Below are positions 45,389 through 53,782 of a DNA stretch of 64,000 bases, in pieces (positions within the stretch are counted from its first letter, which is position 1; each line of letters starts with the position of its first letter). Under the pieces are notes generated by a model. That model was not told the origin of the DNA and made no database searches. It saw only the letters and a list, made by a program, of their open reading frames with translations. A program made the position numbers and the translations under genes. The stretch is from Bog-950 sp964423405 (GTDB lineage: Bacteria > Bacteroidota > Bacteroidia > Chitinophagales > LD1), in assembly GCA_964423405.1 (NCBI GenBank), contig CAYREY010000011.1, forward strand, positions 1 through 64,000. The letters run 5' to 3'.

Positions 45389-46039
45389 ATGAAAAAATAC
45401 CTCTCCGAAGCGCTGGGTACGTTTATTCTCATTTTTGCAGGAACAGGATGCGTTATAGTAAACTCTCAAACTGGTGGCGCTTTGGGGCTGCCGGGCATTG
45501 CTGCTGTATGGGGTTTATTAATAATCGCGCTTATCTACGCCTTTGGCGATATATCAGGTACACATCTTAACCCGGCTGTAACTATTGCATTTGCCGTAGA
45601 CAAACGATTTGAGTGGAAAGAGGTGCTCCCATATTTGGGCTCACAACTTATAGGGGCGTTGGCAGGTAGCCTTGCTTTACACCTGCTTTTTCCTAACGAT
45701 ACTCAACTGGGTATTACCCAGCCTTCAGGGGCCGAGAGCCAGGCGTTTGTTATGGAGCTTATTATGACATTTATTTTGATGATAGTGATACTGCGCGTTA
45801 GCGTAGGCGCTAAAGAAAAAGGTATAACGGCAGGTATTGCTATAGGCGGCACCGTGTGCTTGTTGGTATTGTTTGGTGGCCCTGTTTGTGGTACCAGCCT
45901 TAACCCGACCCGCTCACTAGCGCCGGCAATTGTTACCGGAAATATGAATGCAATATGGGTGTACCTTACTGCTCCTTTTGCTGGCGCACTAAGTGCTGTG
46001 TTTATCCATAAGCTACTACATGAGTCGGAGGCTTCATAA
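45389..46039 (+). CDS. Aquaporin family channel (MIP)
   Basis: A 216-aa six-helix MIP channel for water or small neutral solutes. The first pore half has the usual THLNPAVT. The second half has TSLNPTRS, with Thr in place of Ala in the NPA box. Aligned to E. coli AqpZ by fixed spacing to the two Asn, the selectivity-filter positions (AqpZ F43, H174, T183, R189) are Trp, Val, Thr and Arg. This is unlike AqpZ (F-H-T-R) and GlpF (W-G-F-R) and nearer to plant NIP channels (W-V-A-R). Water, glycerol or metalloid acids are all possible substrates. It is monocistronic. Confidence 0.93.
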   Translation: MKKYLSEALGTFILIFAGTGCVIVNSQTGGALGLPGIAAVWGLLIIALIYAFGDISGTHLNPAVTIAFAVDKRFEWKEVLPYLGSQLIGALAGSLALHLLFPNDTQLGITQPSGAESQAFVMELIMTFILMIVILRVSVGAKEKGITAGIAIGGTVCLLVLFGGPVCGTSLNPTRSLAPAIVTGNMNAIWVYLTAPFAGALSAVFIHKLLHESEAS

Positions 46040-46651
46040 GTGACTGATAAACAAAGCGGGTATTGTTATTTTGGGCGTAGTTTTGTGTAACCCCCAAATA
46101 GGTTAATCGTACACTTAACCATTATGACAAAGGGTGGAAAATTAATTACAGACAGCGTTAAAATTCTAAAAGAATTTTAACTGTTACGATGCCTGCCCGT
46201 CAGGTTAATCGTAAAAAGAGAAAAGGGAGGGTGCAGACTCTACCCTTTAACAAACAATGCTCAAACATGATTCAGTAGTCGTTTCAGGCTAACTATTCAG
46301 TTCAGGCTTATACATTGGTATACAGATATACATCTGTGCCCTTGTATAGGCCTGAGTAGTTTTTATAACACTAGCATGGTTACCTGACCTAAAAAACTTT
46401 CCTGGTAGAGCCAATATGTAAGCTGTATTTTCTATAGGTGCAATAGCGTTTTTCTACACACAATAGTCATCTTATAATGGTATATGTTGTCTTTTAGTGC
46501 AAATTACTAGCAGTAACCTACAAGCAGTTGCTGGTTTTTTGCATAATACAAGCCTTAATATGTTAACTACTGCCTGTAAAAGTAACCTTACAAGTTGCAG
46601 GCTCGTTAACAGTTGCAGATATCAATTTGTTAAATAACAGAAAAACAACCC
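46040..46651. other. 612-bp gene-free region with strong secondary structure
   Basis: No credible coding frame on either strand. Contents: a 12-bp direct repeat AGGTTAATCGTA (46100-46111, 46202-46213); a 10-bp inverted repeat TTAAAATTCT / AGAATTTTAA with 3-nt loop (46158-46180); a direct repeat TTCAGGCT (46283-46290, 46301-46308); and the long hairpin listed separately. It could be a long 5' leader of the collagen-like gene or contain a non-coding RNA. Confidence 0.5.
46302..46365 (+). ncRNA. Candidate structured RNA or terminator: long two-stage hairpin
   Basis: Outer stem TCAGGCTTATACA (46302-46314) with TGTATAGGCCTGA (46343-46355), 13 pairs including one G-T. Inside it an inner stem ACAGAT-ATAC-ATCTGT (46322-46337). 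A TTTTT run follows five bases after the outer stem. It could end an unannotated small RNA from the preceding 260 bp, or be a late terminator for the aquaporin. No known RNA family recognised. Confidence 0.45.
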
Positions 46652-49600
46652 ATGAAGAAGCAAATTCTGATAGCAGCAACAACCCTGGCCGTGTTGCTTA
46701 ACCTGAAATTATCGGCGCAGAATACTGGTATAGGCGAGCCCAATCCCGCTAGTAAGCTGTCGGTAAAAGGTAACTTAAGTGTAGGTACCAACTTTTCAGG
46801 TCTTACTGCCCCTACCGGAGGTATGATTGTAGAAGGCACGCTGGGCTTAGGTACGGCACTTCCCGATCCCAACTCAATACTTGATATGGGGAATAGCGGA
46901 AAAGGTATAGTAATGCCTAAACTAACCAAAGCACAACGTTTGGCTATAACCAACCCACAAAAGGGGTTAATGGTGTTTGATGCCGATTCTAATACCCTCT
47001 TTTTCCATAACGGCACCGGCTGGTTGAATTTTCCGGCAATAGATCAGATAAATAACGTAGTAACCAACATAACCGGAGCAAATGGTACTTCGTTACTTGG
47101 CGGTTTATTGGGTGGCGGCGTTCCAGGCCCTACCGGCCCTGCAGGCGAAGGCTATGGCTCAACCTCAACCACACCTACTTTAATTGGTACAGGCACTAAA
47201 ATTTTTACTACTCAAACCAACCAGGCATGGCAGGTAGATGACCGTGTACGTATTTCAAACAGCAGCACGAACTATATGGAAGGTGTTGTTACAGCTTATG
47301 CGGCAAACCTGTTAACTGTAAATGTAACACGCGTTAATGGAAGTGGTTTGCTAAGCAACTGGCGAATTAGCCTGGTAGGCGATGCTGGTGCCACCGGCCC
47401 TACGGGTCCTAGTGGTGTGGGTGTTACCGGCCCCACCGGCGCAGCAGGTGCCGCAGGCCCCACTGGAGCCGCCGGAGCTGTAGGCGCTACTGGCCCTACT
47501 GGTTCAGCAGGTACTGCATGGTTATCGGGTGCTGTTGCTCCTACAGGTGGCCAGGGAGTATTGAACGATTTTTATTTGAACACAGCAAATGGTGCTTATT
47601 TCAGAAAAACCGGCGCATCTACCTGGACCCAGCAGGGTACATTGGCAGGAGTAGCCGGCGCAACGGGACCTACCGGAGCAGCCGGGGTAGCAGGAACAGC
47701 CGGGGCAACCGGCCCTACAGGCGCAGCGGGTACTGCCGGAACCAACGGTGCTACCTGGTTAAATGGTTCATCGGCACCTACCGGTGGCCAGGGAACTGTA
47801 AACGATTTTTATTTAGCATCTTCAAACGGTACATATTATAAGAAAACAGGTGCTTCTACCTGGACCAATCAGGGTAGCCTGAAAGGTTCTACAGGTGCCA
47901 CCGGTGCAGCGGGTTCTGTTGGCGCTACCGGCCCAACAGGTGCGGTAGGTGCTGCCGGTTCTAACGGTTCTACCTGGCTAACAGGTTCATCGGCACCTAC
48001 CGGTGGCCTGGGCGCATTAAACGATTTTTATCTGTCATCATCTAACGGCACATACTACAGAAAAACAGGAGCCTCCACCTGGACCAACCAGGGTAGCCTG
48101 AAAGGTTCTACTGGCGCTACAGGATCAACAGGTGCTACCGGCGCAGCGGGTTCTGTTGGCGCTACCGGCCCAACAGGTGCGGTAGGTGCTGCCGGTTNNN
48201 NNNNNNNNNNNNNNNNNNNNNNNNNNNNNNNNNNNNNNNNNNNNNNNNNNNNNNNNNNNNNNNNNNNNNNNNNNNNNNNNNNNNNNNNNNNNNNNNNGCA
48301 GCGGGTTCTGTTGGCGCTACCGGCCCAACAGGTGCGGTAGGTGCTGCCGGTTCTAACGGTTCTACCTGGCTAACAGGTTCATCGGCACCTACCGGTGGCC
48401 TGGGCGCATTAAACGATTTTTATCTGTCATCATCTAACGGCACATACTACAAAAAAACAGGAGCCTCTACCTGGGCCAACCAGGGTAGCCTGAAAGGTAC
48501 CACTGGTGCTACCGGATCCGCCGGTGCAACAGGTCCTACAGGTGCTGCGGGGTCTATTGGTGCTACTGGCCCAACTGGCCCTGCTGGTACCAACGGCTGG
48601 GGTTTAACAGGAAACAGCGGTACTACTGCCGGCACCAACTTTATCGGTACTACTGATAGTCGTGATCTGGTATTTAAAACCAATGGTACCGAAAAAATGC
48701 GTATTCAGTCTAACGGACTTGTGGGTATTGGTTGTTCAACAGTACCAAACAATAAATGGATTGTAGCTTCTAACGTTGCCAGCCCTACCTTTAACAGTGC
48801 AGGTAACGGTTTTGGAGCCTGCTTTACAGGCGGCGGCGGTTTTTATGTGAAGAACAATACCGACGGAGTGGAAGGTAAGTACGAATCGTGGGATGGTAAA
48901 ATACACCTGGGCGTAGCCAGTGCAAGTTATGCTCCTCTGGTATTCTATATCGAGGGCTCTACTGAAGCTGCCCGTTTAGATATAGATGGATACTTTGGTA
49001 TAGGTACTTCCGACCCTACTCAGAAAATAGAAGTGTTGGATGGTAATGTGCTGATATCTAATACAGGTACTGCCGGCCAGCTACGTTTGCAGGAACCAGC
49101 CGGCTCTGGTAGCAACTATACCGGTTTTAAAGCACAGGCACAGAGCGCCAACATAGTATATACTCTGCCTGCTGCCGATGGCAGCAACGGTCAGGTATTG
49201 ACGACCAACGGTTCTGGTACTTTGTCGTGGTCAACAGCAAGTGGTGGTGGTAGCTATATTAATAATGGTACCTCTGCGCAAAGCGGCGCCAACTTTAATA
49301 TTGGTGGTAATGGCACTATAGGAGGAACTTTATCGGTTGCCAGCAATGGTACCATTAGTGGCAATGCATCAATAGGCGGTAATGCCACAGTAAGCGGTAA
49401 TACAACTATAAGCGGTAATGCCATTGTGAGTGGTACTGCAACAATTGCTGGCGCTACAGAGGTGGGAGATCTTACTCTGGATGCAGGTATGTCTGCTCCT
49501 ATTACTTCAACCAGCAGTAACATTACATTAGGCAGCAGCCACTATACTGTTGTATTAACAGGTAGCTCTCCGCAGGTTACCTTGCCATCGGCAAGTTCGC

Positions 49601-49755
49601 ACACTGGTCGTATCTACATTATAGTAAATCAAACATCAGGTTCGCGTACTATCAGCACATACAAGAATTTTTCAAACTCAAATACTACCACTATTCCCGC
49701 AAACTCATCTATTATGCTGCAAAGCAACGGTTCAAACTGGTTGCTAATCCGCTAG
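46652..49755 (+). CDS. Modular collagen-like fibre protein (split by scaffold gap)
   Basis: The frame is continuous (about 982 aa) if the Ns and one 55-bp copy are removed. Signal peptide ends LKLSAQ. Residues ~25-150 form the head. From ~residue 155 Gly-X-Y collagen stretches alternate with a ~45-aa globular module of the pattern WLxGSxAPTGGxGxxNDFYL, then KTGASTWTxQGxLxG; four copies are visible (starting near 47518, 47756, 47971 and 48364). Residues ~640 onward resemble the C-terminal part of Bacteroidota tail-fibre-like proteins (WGLTGNSGTTAGTNFIGT), with nine hexapeptide turns at 49309-49470. No T9SS sorting domain is seen. Probably a trimeric surface fibre; true copy number of modules is uncertain because the gap lies in near-identical repeats. 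Confidence 0.88.
47518..48520 (+). repeat. Alternating collagen / APTGG-NDFYL modules, four copies
   Basis: DNA repeats of about 215-240 bp. The stretch beginning GCAGCGGGTTCTGTTGGCGC at 47907 recurs almost without change after the gap at 48298, long enough to have broken a short-read assembly. The repeat number here should be treated as a minimum. Confidence 0.85.
48143..48352. other. Scaffold gap 3 with duplicated 55-bp flanks, inside a repeat
   Basis: 100 N (48198-48297) between identical 55-bp copies. Because the 55-mer also occurs at 47907-47961, real extra repeat units could be missing, unlike at gaps 1 and 2. Confidence 0.9.
49309..49470 (+). repeat. Nine hexapeptide turns (left-handed beta-helix type)
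   Basis: An 18-bp period encodes hexads such as NGTISG, NASIGG, NATVSG, NTTISG, NAIVSG with Ile/Val every sixth residue followed by a small residue and Gly. This fits the hexapeptide rule of left-handed parallel beta-helices, here within a fibre protein rather than an acyltransferase. Confidence 0.6.
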
Positions 49756-49776
49756 TTTAAAATACCAGCCATTTTA

Positions 49777-49804
49777 AAAGCTGCCCTGTAAGGCGGCTTT
49801 TTTT
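49777..49804 (+). terminator. Terminator after the collagen-like fibre gene
   Basis: AAAGCTGCC / GGCGGCTTT stem (one T-G wobble), 6-nt loop, T-run; immediately precedes elaA. Confidence 0.85.
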
Positions 49805-49815
49805 ATTTTCAACCC

Positions 49816-50259
49816 ATGCTAAACTGGCAATTAAAAACTTTTGACGAGTTAACGGTTACCGAGTTATATCACATACTTCAGCTGCGCTGCGAGGTGTTTA
49901 TTGTTGAACAGAACTGCCCTTACCTTGATCCGGATGGGAAGGATTTTAAATCGCACCATTTAATGGGAAGTATGGACGGAAACCTGGTTGCATATGCCAG
50001 ATTAGTAAAGCCCGGAGTTAGTTATCAGGAAGTTTCTATTGGTCGGGTTGTTACATCACCTAAGTATCGCCGTGGCGGTTATGGTATTGAGCTAATGAAC
50101 GAGGCTATCAGCCAGATAGAGTATGTTTATGGTAAGGTGCCTATACGTATAGGAGCACAGGCGTATCTCAAAAAATTTTACGAATCTTTGGGTTTTGTAG
50201 ATTTAAATGAACCGTACCTGGAAGATGGTATCCCCCACTTGATAATGCTAAGAAGGTAG
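49816..50259 (+). CDS. elaA: GNAT acetyltransferase, ElaA-like
   Basis: A 147-aa GNAT-fold protein of the ElaA group (acetyl-CoA dependent N-acyltransferase, substrate unknown). Typical segments: LYHILQLRCEVFIVEQNCPYLD near the start, SIGRVVTSPKYRRGGYG as the acetyl-CoA binding loop (R/Q-x-x-G-x-G/A type), and AQAYLKKFYESLGF near the end. It ends exactly where the convergent gene ends (no intergenic base). Confidence 0.9.
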   Translation: MLNWQLKTFDELTVTELYHILQLRCEVFIVEQNCPYLDPDGKDFKSHHLMGSMDGNLVAYARLVKPGVSYQEVSIGRVVTSPKYRRGGYGIELMNEAISQIEYVYGKVPIRIGAQAYLKKFYESLGFVDLNEPYLEDGIPHLIMLRR

Positions 50260-50994
50260 TCAAAAATCAGTATGGTAACTTAATGCACAAGCCGAACGTG
50301 TTTTTTTTTGTTTAAACGATCTGCGTTCCGCTGCTGAATAATGGATAGCCATATGCATTTGCAATACGCTGGATTCTTCAATCATTTTTACAGGCAGTAA
50401 ACTTGTTTTGGCAATAAAAGTAGTTGTGTGGCGCTCTTCGCGATACATGCCTAATCGCCGTGGTGTTTTATAGTAGCCTTCAATTTTGTAACAAGGTATA
50501 CTGTTGTTGCCTATGCTTATCACTGCATTGGTGTCGGTACAAATTGAGTAGTTGTCATATTTTATAATGCTGCCCGTTGCCAGATAATACCAGTTATAGA
50601 TTTTGTACGTTCGCTGGTTTAGTGTTGTGCTACCAAGTACAAAAGATTGCTCTCCCAAAGTGCTGTCAATACTTACAAAATATATCAGGCTGTCAGTCTT
50701 GTAAAAGTCGATGTTACTATACTCAAAATCGGGCAAACCTCCTCCTTTCCACATTAATGGTTTTTGTGGCCTATGCCAAAATTTTTTTGAGTCGGGTAAT
50801 ACATAAAGTTTAAAAGTATCAGAAGTGTTACTATTAGATTGACGGTTGTAGTCGTTAACCAGATAACTTATTACATAAGATTCAGGTTTATCTTTCAATG
50901 GTTTTTTGATACGGAAATCAAGTTCTGTACCCTGGCAAAATCCGGCACAGCTTGTTAGTAATAAAGCAAATAGAACAAAAAGTTGTTTAAACAT
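50260..50994 (-). CDS. Secreted protein of unknown function
   Basis: A 244-aa protein with a signal peptide of ~20 residues. LLLTSC could be a lipobox with Cys16, otherwise cleavage after FCQ is possible. The rest is rich in beta-strand-forming residues and Tyr, with no motif I recognise. It lies convergent to elaA with zero spacing and divergent from the cytochrome gene, so it is its own transcription unit. Confidence 0.75.
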   Translation of the reverse strand: MFKQLFVLFALLLTSCAGFCQGTELDFRIKKPLKDKPESYVISYLVNDYNRQSNSNTSDTFKLYVLPDSKKFWHRPQKPLMWKGGGLPDFEYSNIDFYKTDSLIYFVSIDSTLGEQSFVLGSTTLNQRTYKIYNWYYLATGSIIKYDNYSICTDTNAVISIGNNSIPCYKIEGYYKTPRRLGMYREERHTTTFIAKTSLLPVKMIEESSVLQMHMAIHYSAAERRSFKQKKTRSACALSYHTDF

Positions 50995-51119
50995 ATACTT
51001 ATGTGTAATGCATATTGGTTTTAAAAGTAACAGATGAAGTTATTGTAGCGCAATTTCTTTTTGATGAAAGCTAGTTGTATTTTGCGGCACACATTTTAAT
51101 AACCATTAACCCCTTAATT

Positions 51120-52085
51120 ATGAAAACTGTATTACGCATTTTTCTCTACCTCGTTATAATGGTAGTAGTAGTATTGGTAGGTTTTGTGGGCTTTATACAG
51201 CTGCGCGGAATACCTAAGTACGAAGTAAAAAAGATTGATTACCCTCAAGTACAGTACGATTCGGCAATGATAGCCCACGGCCAGAAGATTGCTTCGGTGC
51301 AATGTGTGGTATGCCACCGTGGCAGCGACGGTAAGTTGTCAGGCCGCTTATTAAATGAACTCCCTCCCGATTTTGGCGAAATTCACTCTGCTAATATTAC
51401 TCAAAACAAAGAAAAGGGAATTGGTAACTGGACTGACGAGCAGATTGCATATTTATTGCGCACTGGTGTGAAACCCGATGGCCAGTTTTTACCGGCTTAT
51501 ATGCCTAAGTTTCCCCACATGAGCGAGTATGATTTGAAGTGCGTAATTGCTTTCCTACGTTCAGGAACACCCGTTGTACAACCATCAGAAATTGCTAAAA
51601 TACCAAGCAAGCCATCGTTTCTTACTAAATTTTTGTGTTTAGTGGCTTTTAAAGAAATTCCATACCCTGCTACGGCTATTCCTGAACCAGATACCTCAAA
51701 TGCTGTAGAGTTTGGCAAGTACCTGGTGGTGGGCCGGTATGATTGCTACCCTTGTCACTCTGCCGATTTTAAAACCCTTAACCAGGCACAGCCGGAGTTA
51801 TCAGGTGGCTTTTTGGGTGGTGGAAATAAAATGGTATCGCTGGATGGTAAAGAACGCCTTACTGCTAATATTACATTTGATGAAGAAACTGGTATAGGCC
51901 GTTGGACACTCGATGATTTCAGAAATGCAATGATTAGCTCGAAGAGTAAAGACGGACATGCGCTACGCGATCCAATGTTGCCATATAATGGTATGACAGA
52001 AACGGAGATAAAATCTATCTACGCATATTTACAAACAGTACCTAAAATAAAGAACAAGGTAGACCGCAAATGGGATCAGGATTAA
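51120..52085 (+). CDS. Membrane-anchored diheme cytochrome c
   Basis: About 321 aa, starting at the ATG at 51120 (the frame is open 15 codons earlier, but this start places the membrane anchor correctly). One N-terminal membrane helix (~residues 5-27) is followed by two periplasmic class I cytochrome c domains: haem sites CVVCH (62-66) and CYPCH (209-213). Candidate axial Met ligands are in LPAYMPKFPHM and LRDPMLPYNGM. It probably carries electrons in the periplasm to an oxidase or from a dehydrogenase; no such enzyme is adjacent. A terminator follows. Confidence 0.9.
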   Translation: MKTVLRIFLYLVIMVVVVLVGFVGFIQLRGIPKYEVKKIDYPQVQYDSAMIAHGQKIASVQCVVCHRGSDGKLSGRLLNELPPDFGEIHSANITQNKEKGIGNWTDEQIAYLLRTGVKPDGQFLPAYMPKFPHMSEYDLKCVIAFLRSGTPVVQPSEIAKIPSKPSFLTKFLCLVAFKEIPYPATAIPEPDTSNAVEFGKYLVVGRYDCYPCHSADFKTLNQAQPELSGGFLGGGNKMVSLDGKERLTANITFDEETGIGRWTLDDFRNAMISSKSKDGHALRDPMLPYNGMTETEIKSIYAYLQTVPKIKNKVDRKWDQD

Positions 52086-52133
52086 GTGGATGAAATTTTT
52101 TATACCGATAGATTGAAGGAATCTGTGGGTAGG

Positions 52134-52163
52134 CCCCGCATCAATTTATTGTGCGGGGTTTTT
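52134..52163 (+). terminator. Terminator of the diheme cytochrome gene
   Basis: CCCCGCA / TGCGGGG stem with an 11-nt AT-rich loop and TTTTTA. It abuts the stop codon of the convergent P3 gene. Confidence 0.85.
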
Positions 52164-53607
52164 ATTTCATTTTTGTTTCAATCCATTTTTGATACTCAAA
52201 TTGACCGTTAACTGTTTGTTGGTCGCCTTTGCCTGCTATTTTCATCAGCGCTGTATACATGTCGGCAAACGCCAGTTGCTTTTCCTTTTTGCCGCCAGCT
52301 TTAAGTACTTTTTTAAATCCATCCAACAGCAGATGGTCAAAGTCATCGCCTAACTTACGTTTGGCAAGAAAGCGCTGTGTATTGGTAATTTTGTAGTCGA
52401 GTAAATCATGGTTTCCTAACTCGTAATGAACCAGTAACTCAAGTTGGCGTGCGTACCTGTGTACTTGTTGCCGTTCTTCAATACGTTCGTGGTTTAATAT
52501 TTTATTTAGCCAGTCAATCGAACTCGAAAAATCTTTTTTACGAAAGAACCCAACAGCTATATTGAAACAGAGGTCCATTTCGCGTACAAGGGTTATTTCA
52601 TGCCTGTGTTTTTTTAACCCTTCCTCCACATATGCGGTGTGTTCGGGCAGGTTTACATAGCTGCTGCTGAGTTTAAAATACAACAGCCCAAAATTTGAAC
52701 GTTGTTCAAACTTAAGCCCCTCAAAGCCCTGCACTAAATCGTGTGCTTTTTGCATTTCACCATAAGCATACTGGTATTCTTTTAGGTCGGCTATGTTATA
52801 TGCCAGCGATACCAGATTACCCACCAGCAACAGGTAGTTTTTAGGTCGCGTTTTCAGTAGTACGTCATTACGCAGCGATAATTCGTATTGCTCTTTTTTG
52901 GCCTGGTATGCTTTTAGGAAATTGCCTGTAAGGTAATGATATACAAACTCTACATTCAACAGGGCATACAATTCATCGCTTTCTCCGCAAAGGTTTTCCC
53001 GCTTCAATATCGGATGCTGCATCAACGCTTCTATTCGTTCCTTTTCTTTTGCCTGTTCATGGCCACGGTTGGTGGCCATAGTTATCAGTTCATTGTAAAT
53101 GGCGTTCAGATCTGTGGTATTCGATATTATTTTTATTACCCGTTTGCGCTCTTCAAATACAGATGCGTTCGATTTTATTAGGGTATTGTTAAAAGCGGCT
53201 TCAAAACTTAGTACCTCCAGCAACCGGGTAAACTGCTCGTATTCATAACAAAACTGCTTCAGCTTCGGAAGTTGTTTTTCAACTACTGCCGTCATTCCTT
53301 TTTCGTGGAATATTTTAAGGTTCTGTAATCTCTCGTAGCTTACATCATCCATCAATTTGCCCGAGTTGAAGCTCCGCATAGAGCGTAAAATTGCTTCCTG
53401 CAGGTAAGTTTTGGCTGCAGAAAAATTGTTTGTAAACGCTTCGCCTTTAAACTTTTTCTTAAGCTTTTCTTCATCGTATTCGAGTTGCGCATTTATCGCA
53501 TCGAACAGCTTAACATAGTTCTGTCCCCCACTTTGTTCTTTAAAGTACTTTTTCTCGGTTTTGCTAAGCGAGTGTATAAGTTGGTGTAACTGGTCGGAAT
53601 AGGCCAT
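52162..53607 (-). CDS. ~480-aa helical protein, paralogue P3
   Basis: A 481-aa cytosolic protein, a close structural relative of P1: the starts align as DQLHQLIHSLSKTEKKYFK against DNLLQLINSMSPAEKRHFK, followed in both by Y(V/L)xLFDxx and, near residue 70, YLxxxxLxxxR. It is helical throughout, Lys/Glu/Leu-rich, with no signal peptide, membrane span or catalytic motif. It is divergent from the FG-GAP/T9SS type-A protein with 175 bp between. That junction contains the 26-nt motif shared with P2 and an 11-bp perfect hairpin. Function unknown. Confidence 0.85.
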   Translation of the reverse strand: MAYSDQLHQLIHSLSKTEKKYFKEQSGGQNYVKLFDAINAQLEYDEEKLKKKFKGEAFTNNFSAAKTYLQEAILRSMRSFNSGKLMDDVSYERLQNLKIFHEKGMTAVVEKQLPKLKQFCYEYEQFTRLLEVLSFEAAFNNTLIKSNASVFEERKRVIKIISNTTDLNAIYNELITMATNRGHEQAKEKERIEALMQHPILKRENLCGESDELYALLNVEFVYHYLTGNFLKAYQAKKEQYELSLRNDVLLKTRPKNYLLLVGNLVSLAYNIADLKEYQYAYGEMQKAHDLVQGFEGLKFEQRSNFGLLYFKLSSSYVNLPEHTAYVEEGLKKHRHEITLVREMDLCFNIAVGFFRKKDFSSSIDWLNKILNHERIEERQQVHRYARQLELLVHYELGNHDLLDYKITNTQRFLAKRKLGDDFDHLLLDGFKKVLKAGGKKEKQLAFADMYTALMKIAGKGDQQTVNGQFEYQKWIETKMK

Positions 53608-53641
53608 AGAAACCTAAATATAATCAACGTTTTTTGTTTTG

Positions 53642-53670
53642 CTAAAACCCTTTACCAGCAAGGGTTTTAG
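53642..53670. promoter_or_regulatory. 26-nt shared motif (copy 2) forming an 11-bp hairpin
   Basis: CTAAAACCCTT and AAGGGTTTTAG pair perfectly around TACCAGC. The segment 53645-53670 is the copy of the motif at 21771-21796 (22/26 identical). It lies 38 nt upstream of the P3 start. The TTTTAGG part can alternatively pair with CCTAAAA at 53706-53712. Confidence 0.55.
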
Positions 53671-53782
53671 GTATTTTTTGTTGTTTTTAAATACATGGTT
53701 ACTGGCCTAAAAAGTACACTTATTTTGATTTGGGATAGGTGGTGGGTTAAGTCATTTTCGTATTGCAAACAAGTAAGACACC

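Noticed and set aside
47400..48560. Regular short repeats as a CRISPR array
   Set aside because: They encode in-frame Gly-X-Y protein repeats, with no constant direct repeat and unique spacer alternation and no cas genes.
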